5,330 nucleotides of DNA, from contig CALBTX010000136.1 of NCBI GenBank assembly GCA_937967685.1, positions 1-5,330 of the forward strand, written 5' to 3'. The notes beneath the pieces were generated by a model that was not told where the DNA came from, ran no database searches, and saw nothing but the letters and a program-made list of their open reading frames with translations. A program made the position numbers and the translations under genes. Shown piece by piece: positions 1 through 3,690 of the stretch. The stretch comes from an uncultured Bacillaceae bacterium. GTDB taxonomy: Bacteria > Bacillota > Bacilli > Caldalkalibacillales > Caldalkalibacillaceae. The first letter of the stretch is position 1; each line of letters begins with the position of its first letter.

Positions 1-178
1 GTTGTGTGACGGTGCCGCGTTGCAATTCACGGGAAATGGTCGACTTATGGCATCCAATCACATCGGCAATGGCTTGTAAGGTTTTTCCTTCGCTGCGGAG
101 GGCACTAATTCGTCCGCGATCATACGACGTGAGATGTGAAAAGGTACGCTCCTTTGTGTTATCATGGGAGTGAGCCAT
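1..178 (-). CDS. IS30-family transposase, N-terminal part (cut by window edge)
   Basis: Read on the minus strand from the ATG at 178-176, this frame stays open to the window edge and gives 59 residues. Residues 15-54 match the IS30-family N-terminal helix-turn-helix: HLTSYDRGRI, then LRSEGKTLQAIADVIG, then the hallmark STISRELQRG at residues 46-55. In this family the domain binds the terminal inverted repeats, and a DDE catalytic domain follows; that domain would lie outside the window, so completeness cannot be judged. The start is supported by a perfect AGGAGG (187-192 on the minus strand) 8 nt upstream. It points away from the transporter gene at 446, so it is not part of that transcription unit. 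The family call is secure. Whether the element is intact or a remnant is unknown. Confidence 0.88.
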   Translation of the reverse strand, partial: MAHSHDNTKERTFSHLTSYDRGRISALRSEGKTLQAIADVIGCHKSTISRELQRGTVTQ

Positions 179-256
179 CGGTAATTCCTCCTGTTATGAG
201 AGTTTTCGTCGACTTAATCATAACGGAATTACCATGGCTTTTGTTTATTTTCTTTT

Positions 257-282
257 GTTGCATTTCATTTTACAATGAACCA
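257..282 (-). repeat. probable IS30-type terminal inverted repeat (one end of the element)
   Basis: Upstream of the transposase start, the minus strand reads TGGTTCATTGTAAAATGAAA and then TGCAACAA. The GTTGCA-type core beside A/T-rich, TTCAATT-like sequence resembles terminal repeats of IS30-family elements in Firmicutes, and the distance of about 80-100 bp from the transposase start fits an element end. The opposite end is outside the window, so neither the repeat nor a short target duplication can be confirmed. The exact boundary is a guess. Confidence 0.4.
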
Positions 283-314
283 CTATTTTTCGTTTACCTC
301 GTATTCTGTTTTTA

Positions 315-328
315 TTGACAATTGTCAA
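315..328. promoter_or_regulatory. perfect 14-bp palindrome, putative repressor operator
   Basis: TTGACAATTGTCAA is identical to its own reverse complement. Its left half is the consensus -35 hexamer (315-320) of the promoter for the transporter gene, and its right half lies in the spacer. A dimeric regulator bound here would block RNA polymerase directly. The size and symmetry suit a MarR- or TetR-type dimer. It does not look like the AT-rich MntR or Fur boxes I know. The symmetry is seen; the operator role is inferred. Confidence 0.45.
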
Positions 329-343
329 AAGATTGATTATATT
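315..343 (+). promoter_or_regulatory. sigma-A-type promoter of the Nramp-like transporter gene
   Basis: A perfect -35 TTGACA (315-320) is separated by exactly 17 bp from a -10 TATATT (338-343, five of six consensus positions). Transcription would start near 350, leaving a leader of about 95 nt before the ATG at 446. It lies between the probable IS end and the transporter gene and reads only towards the transporter. Confidence 0.75.
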
Positions 344-374
344 TGGATCAAATGTATCTTTTTAGGAGACAAAA

Positions 375-408
375 ACAGATTGCTTCGCTAAGAAAATTTG
401 CGATCTGT
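375..408 (+). promoter_or_regulatory. leader hairpin in the transporter mRNA 5' UTR
   Basis: Positions 375-383 (ACAGATTGC) can pair with 400-408 (GCGATCTGT) in a 9-bp stem with one G-U pair, enclosing a 16-nt loop. It lies inside the predicted leader, 22 nt before the Shine-Dalgarno sequence, which it does not cover. I do not recognise a known riboswitch class (no yybP-ykoY or M-box signature), and there is no T-run after the stem, so it is not a classical attenuator. It may stabilise the mRNA or bind a regulator; the function is unknown. Confidence 0.35.
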
Positions 409-430
409 CAAGTCGCCTGAAAAATGGAAC

Positions 431-436
431 AGGAGG
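431..436 (+). promoter_or_regulatory. ribosome binding site that sets the transporter start
   Basis: A perfect AGGAGG ends 9 nt before the ATG at 446 and only 3 nt before the in-frame ATG at 440. This favours 446 and argues against the longer reading from the TTG at 398, which has no ribosome binding site and lies beside the leader hairpin's 3' arm. Confidence 0.8.
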
Positions 437-445
437 TCGATGATA

Positions 446-1870
446 ATGAATCCGCAACCACAGCCGGGCGTACCCGAAGACGTGGTCACCCATCGTGATC
501 CGTACAAGCTGACGCCTGATGGGATTAAAGATCCGCCGACAGGGTGGGGGGCCAGTTTGCGTTACATCGGTCCGGGCTTGATACTAAGCGCGAGTATTGT
601 CGGCTCAGGAGAGCTCATCGCCACAACCGCACTGGGAGCTGAAGCCGGATTCGCCCTTTTGTGGATGGTCATTTTCAGCACGTTCGTCAAGGTGGCCGTC
701 CAAGTTGAACTGGCCCGCTGGACAATAACGACCGGTCAGCCGGCGTTGATGGGCTTTAACAAAGTTCCCCCGAAGTTCGGCAGGGTCGGCTGGATCAACT
801 TAATGTGGGTGATAATGGTTCTTTCCAAATATCTGCAGCTGGGAGGGATTGTTGGCGGGACGGCCATTGCCTTAAGCATTATGCTGCCGCTTGGCGGAGA
901 TCCGCTTGGATTTACGTCCACTTTAATTTGGACGATCATCGTTGTCATCGTCACCATCGCTTTGCTTTATTCAAGCCATTACACCAAGGTTGAACGAGGT
1001 GCATTTATTGCTGTTTGTATTTTTTCCTTCGTCACGATTTTAATCGCTTTAGGACTGCCGTTTACTCCTTTTGCTTATGGCGTGGATGATATTTTAAGCG
1101 GTCTCACGTTTTCCTTGCCCGTTGGCATTATCGGTGTCGCTATCGCCATGTTCGGTATCACCGGGGTGGGTGCGGACGAAATGACTTATTACACTTATTG
1201 GTGTTTGGAAAAAGGATACGGTCGCTGGGTCGGTCCGAACGACGGCAGTGAAGAATGGAAAAAGCGGGCCAACGGCTGGATTAAGGTGATGTACAAGGAC
1301 GCTTTTCTGTCCTGGATTATTTATACGATCGCCACGATGGCTTTCTTCATTATGGGAGCGGCTGTCCTCAATCCGCAAGGCCTTATTCCGGAAGGTAACG
1401 ATATGATCACCACGCTTTCCCGGATGTATACGGATGTTCTCGGGGAATGGGCCGGCATCGGATTTTTAATCGGCGCCATCGCTGCGCTGGGCTCAACATT
1501 GTGGGTCACCACCGCCAGTTTCCCAAGGATGTATGCCAATTTTCTGTCCATCGTCGGGGTTTTTGATTGGAGGAATGAAGAAGCCCGCTTGCGCTGGTTC
1601 CGTTTCTTTACGGTATTGAATCCGATCGTCTGGGGGCTCGTTTATTTATTCATTCAGTCTCCGGTGATTATGGTTCAGATCGGCGGCGTGGTCACGGGGA
1701 TTTTCCTTTTGGCTGTTGTCGTTGCAGTATGGTATTTGCGCCGGACAGAAGTTGACAGAGACCTGTATGGCGGCGGGCTGTTTAATACGCTGCTCGTCAT
1801 CAGCAGCATAGCCATCGTTTTGCTTGGCGTGTACACCGGTTTGAACGCTTTTGGGCTCATCCCGAGCTAA
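446..1870 (+). CDS. Nramp-related membrane transporter with non-canonical metal-site motifs
   Basis: A 474-residue polytopic membrane protein with about 11-12 hydrophobic segments. After a polar N-terminal tail (residues 1-36), helix 1 carries GPGLILSASIVGSGELIATT (42-61), with the GPG typical of the Nramp (SLC11) family. At the position of the metal-binding DPGN motif it reads GSGE (53-56). The broken helix 6 region (about 235-252) reads ITGVGADEMTYYTYW instead of the canonical MPH motif, followed by CLEKGYGRWVGP (253-264). These residues match, as I recall them, a bacterial subgroup usually annotated as Nramp family divalent metal transporters, but substrate and coupling cannot be assumed. 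Conserved acidic residues (E56, D244, E245) could replace the usual ligands; this is inference. It has its own promoter and leader and seems to be a single-gene unit, with the SRP RNA downstream. No convincing terminator follows the stop. Fold assignment is confident; substrate is unknown. Confidence 0.85.
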   Translation: MNPQPQPGVPEDVVTHRDPYKLTPDGIKDPPTGWGASLRYIGPGLILSASIVGSGELIATTALGAEAGFALLWMVIFSTFVKVAVQVELARWTITTGQPALMGFNKVPPKFGRVGWINLMWVIMVLSKYLQLGGIVGGTAIALSIMLPLGGDPLGFTSTLIWTIIVVIVTIALLYSSHYTKVERGAFIAVCIFSFVTILIALGLPFTPFAYGVDDILSGLTFSLPVGIIGVAIAMFGITGVGADEMTYYTYWCLEKGYGRWVGPNDGSEEWKKRANGWIKVMYKDAFLSWIIYTIATMAFFIMGAAVLNPQGLIPEGNDMITTLSRMYTDVLGEWAGIGFLIGAIAALGSTLWVTTASFPRMYANFLSIVGVFDWRNEEARLRWFRFFTVLNPIVWGLVYLFIQSPVIMVQIGGVVTGIFLLAVVVAVWYLRRTEVDRDLYGGGLFNTLLVISSIAIVLLGVYTGLNAFGLIPS

Positions 1871-1896
1871 AGAAGCGAGCCCGAGCTAAAGAAGCG
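1861..1896 (+). repeat. 17-bp direct repeat (period 19) over the transporter stop codon
   Basis: CCCGAGCTAAAGAAGCG occurs at 1861-1877 and again, identically, at 1880-1896. The first copy contains the TAA stop of the transporter gene. It looks like a recent slippage duplication. GGGCTC (1853-1858) can also pair with GAGCCC (1877-1882), but there is no T-run, so this is not a good intrinsic terminator. Confidence 0.9.
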
Positions 1897-1915
1897 GGAA
1901 GGAAAAGATTTGCAC

Positions 1916-1945
1916 TTGAGTCAACTTGAACATTTCGGTTATAAT
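1916..1945 (+). promoter_or_regulatory. promoter of the SRP RNA gene
   Basis: A perfect -10 TATAAT (1940-1945) lies 18 bp after a -35 TTGAGT (1916-1921, four of six consensus positions). The start would be near 1952, about 36 nt before the expected mature 5' end, which fits an RNA made as a longer precursor. Confidence 0.7.
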
Positions 1946-1952
1946 AAGAGAT

Positions 1953-1969
1953 GCACATCATTGATGTGC
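1953..1969. repeat. 17-nt palindrome in the SRP RNA leader
   Basis: GCACATCA and TGATGTGC are perfect reverse complements around a single central T. The palindrome begins at about +2 of the predicted SRP RNA transcript. It could be a stable hairpin at the 5' end of the precursor or a protein-binding site just downstream of the promoter. The symmetry is certain; the role is not. Confidence 0.6.
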
Positions 1970-1987
1970 TGAACCAAGTTTATAAAG

Positions 1988-2263
1988 TTTGCTGTGCTAG
2001 ATGGGGAGGTAGCGGTGCCCTGTCACCCGCAATCCGCTATAGCGGGGTTGAATTCCTATCCGAGGTCAGTGTGATGTAAGGTCTGGCTCATGTTAAACCA
2101 GTGTTGATGAATGGGTCCTACGCAACGAAAACCCATGAACCCCGTCAGGTCCGGAAGGAAGCAGCGGTAAGTGGATCTTTTCGTGTGTTGTAGGGAAGCC
2201 TTTTCTGAGCTGGTTTCATGGGTACGCTTATGTCATGCTGATCGAAGATAGGTGCACAGCTTA
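1988..2263 (+). ncRNA. ffs: signal recognition particle RNA, large Bacillus type (scRNA)
   Basis: This RNA is the scaffold of the SRP. It binds Ffh and guides ribosomes making membrane or secreted proteins to FtsY at the membrane. The S-domain signature is unmistakable: TCAGGTCCGGAAGGAAGCAG spans 2145-2164, with the GGAA tetraloop at 2153-2156 and the Ffh-binding asymmetric loop around it. The 5' part has the Alu-domain block GGGGAGGTAGCGGTGCCCTG (2003-2022) and GCAATCCGCT, as in B. subtilis scRNA. The ends pair: GCTGTGC (1991-1997) with GCACAGC (2254-2260). The length of about 275 nt matches the B. subtilis form of about 271 nt and not the 4.5S form. Exact mature ends are estimates. It has its own promoter and a terminator at 2296-2342, and lies upstream of dnaX as in Bacillus. 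Outside the helix, 1976-1982 can pair with 2269-2275, suggesting maturation from a precursor. Confidence 0.97.
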
Positions 2264-2295
2264 TCATTTGAACTTTTAAAGATGTCATTTGCCGA

Positions 2296-2342
2296 AAAAC
2301 ACCTGATCACGTTTGCAGTGAAGGTGTTTTCTTTTATGTTTT
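2296..2342 (+). terminator. intrinsic terminator of the SRP RNA transcript
   Basis: AAAACACCT (2296-2304) pairs with AGGTGTTTT (2322-2330) over 9 bp. After a GA bulge, TCAC (2307-2310) pairs with GTGA (2318-2321) around a 7-nt loop. A T-rich tract (TTTTCTTTTATGTTTT, 2327-2342) follows. It would end the SRP RNA precursor near 2340. Confidence 0.85.
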
Positions 2343-2436
2343 CCGAAGTGACGATTTGTCATCTTTTCGGGATGGGTCCATTTGCTCCTCACTTTTATCC
2401 TCGCGGTTTTCACAGAATGATTTTTCTATTCTGAAA

Positions 2437-2466
2437 GCAGGAATTAAGATAAGTGAAAACGAAATA
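2437..2466 (+). promoter_or_regulatory. possible sigma-H promoter of the histidine kinase gene
   Basis: GCAGGAATT (2437-2445) matches all nine positions of the Bacillus sigma-H -35 pattern RNAGGAWWW. Twelve bases later, AACGAAATA (2458-2466) matches the -10 pattern RNNGAATWW with one mismatch (A for T after GAA). No good sigma-A promoter was seen between the SRP RNA terminator and the kinase. In B. subtilis, kinA is known to be transcribed by sigma-H, so the site fits the gene type. The match is to short degenerate patterns judged by eye. Confidence 0.45.
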
Positions 2467-2535
2467 AAGAACTATATGTGCTTCTCAACGGTGCTTAAGC
2501 AAGGTGCTTGGATGTGGGGAAAAGGGGGGAGGTTT

Positions 2536-3600
2536 GTGAAACTGGACTCGGAAACATTGCACACTCATTTCTCGGAACAGATTTTCAGCCATACAGAGTT
2601 GGCTTTGATTTTGCTAGATCGCCATGCCCGCATTTTGAAAATAACCCCTGCTGCGGCGGAAATATTGGGGGAAAGTCACGAGAATTTAATTTATAAAAGC
2701 ATTTTTCAGTTGTTTAATCAATTAATGGAAGAACTGAGGGTGGTCGTTAAAAGTATACTGAACGGGTTGCCGATACGCAATAAGGCCATGATGTGGAACA
2801 ACGGGGACAGACAATACGAATTGCTGATTGACACTTATCCGTTGACAGATACGGAAGGTCAATTTTTGGGCTCATTTATCATATTAAAAGATGTTTCCAG
2901 CATTCATTTTTTAGAAAATCAGATTCGGCGTAGTGAACGTCTGGCCATGATCGGACAAATGGCTGCCGGCACGGCTCATGAAATCCGTAATCCCTTAACA
3001 AGCATTAAAGGTTTTTTACAGATGATCAAAAAATCATTAGAGGCCAATGGATTGGAAAAAGAGTTGGGTTACACCCAGATTATGTTGGAAGAAATCAACC
3101 GCATCAATCATTTGGTAGGCGAATTTTTGTTGCTGAGCAAGTCCAAAAAAGTCAAATATGATAAAATCGATGTGAGTCAGCTCATGCAACAATTTCTGCC
3201 CATGGTTCAGAATGAAGCTTTGTTGCATGGGATTGAAGTGTATGCGGACGATTTTTCATCCTTGCCTCACATATACGGTGATCAAGAGCTGCTCAAACAA
3301 GTTTTCTTAAATATTTGTAAAAATGCGATCGAGGCGATGGGCAACGAAGGGATTTTAACGATTTCTAAACAATTATTCCCCGGGGAACGTCGTCTCAGTA
3401 TCGATTTTCAGGACACCGGGCCAGGGATTCCCAACTATCTGCTGGACAAAATATTCGAGCCTTTCTTTACGACGAAAGAGGAAGGAACCGGTTTAGGTCT
3501 GCCGGTTTGCCAACGGATCATCCATGATATGGGAGGAAAAATCCGCATCACTTCCAAAGGGTTTGGAACGATATTCCATATCGAATTACCGTGCGTTTGA
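2536..3600 (+). CDS. cytoplasmic PAS-domain sensor histidine kinase, sporulation-kinase-like
   Basis: This 354-residue kinase would autophosphorylate on a histidine in response to an unknown signal and pass the phosphate to a response regulator. In order: a PAS domain (about 10-120, starting near LALILLDRHARILKITPAAAEIL), a HisKA dimerisation and phosphoacceptor domain (about 133-203) with HEIRNPLTSIKGFLQ and H148 as phosphorylation site, and an ATPase domain (about 245-352) with N box (N263 in NICKNAIEA), G1 DTGPGI (293-298), F box FEPFFTTK (307-314) and G2 GTGLGL (317-322). All catalytic motifs are intact. There is no membrane segment or signal peptide, so the sensor is soluble. The H box closely resembles those of KinA and KinE, which feed the Spo0F-Spo0A phosphorelay. 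No response regulator gene is adjacent, as usual for these orphan kinases. The GTG at 2536 follows GGGAGG (2527-2532) with a short 3-nt spacer; the ATG at 2512, with weak AAGGTG at 2501-2506, is the alternative start (362 residues). Family certain; sporulation role inferred. Confidence 0.9.
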   Translation: MKLDSETLHTHFSEQIFSHTELALILLDRHARILKITPAAAEILGESHENLIYKSIFQLFNQLMEELRVVVKSILNGLPIRNKAMMWNNGDRQYELLIDTYPLTDTEGQFLGSFIILKDVSSIHFLENQIRRSERLAMIGQMAAGTAHEIRNPLTSIKGFLQMIKKSLEANGLEKELGYTQIMLEEINRINHLVGEFLLLSKSKKVKYDKIDVSQLMQQFLPMVQNEALLHGIEVYADDFSSLPHIYGDQELLKQVFLNICKNAIEAMGNEGILTISKQLFPGERRLSIDFQDTGPGIPNYLLDKIFEPFFTTKEEGTGLGLPVCQRIIHDMGGKIRITSKGFGTIFHIELPCV

Positions 3601-3690
3601 ACATGTCAGCTACAGAATGACGATTGGCGAGCGCAGTTGGTTTGTCATTATCTGGCACACATCAGTTTGACTGAAACGGAGAGACTCGCG

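Noticed and set aside
136..318. A 60-codon plus-strand frame opposite the transposase start
   Set aside because: It overlaps the transposase start and the IS end on the opposite strand, has no ribosome binding site, and its hydrophobic C-terminal half comes from AT-rich non-coding sequence.
398..445. Upstream extension of the transporter from a TTG at 398
   Set aside because: There is no ribosome binding site before 398, the added 16 residues are polar and not typical of the family, and a perfect AGGAGG is correctly placed for the ATG at 446.
736..1860. Several frames of 60-95 codons within the transporter gene on either strand
   Set aside because: All lie inside a strongly supported membrane-protein gene, lack convincing starts, and show no recognisable domains.
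1853..1898. Intrinsic terminator after the transporter gene
   Set aside because: GGGCTC/GAGCCC can pair, but the loop is large and no T-run follows, so it is not a convincing terminator.
1961..1986. Second promoter for the SRP RNA (TTGATG with TATAAA)
   Set aside because: The spacing is only 14 bp, and the mature RNA would have to start almost on the -10 box.
2252..2434. A 60-codon frame running from the SRP RNA 3' end across its terminator
   Set aside because: It begins inside the SRP RNA helix and reads through the terminator, with no ribosome binding site.
2356..2535. Kinase reading extended upstream to a TTG at 2356
   Set aside because: There is no Shine-Dalgarno sequence, the extra residues are low-complexity Ser/Phe-rich, and the region holds a likely promoter.
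3624..3651. Sigma-A promoter for dnaX (TTGGCG, 16 bp, CATTAT)
   Set aside because: Only four of six consensus positions match in each box and the spacing is off; this is too weak to annotate. A small TCAGT/ACTGA inverted repeat at 3662-3674 is also too short to interpret.
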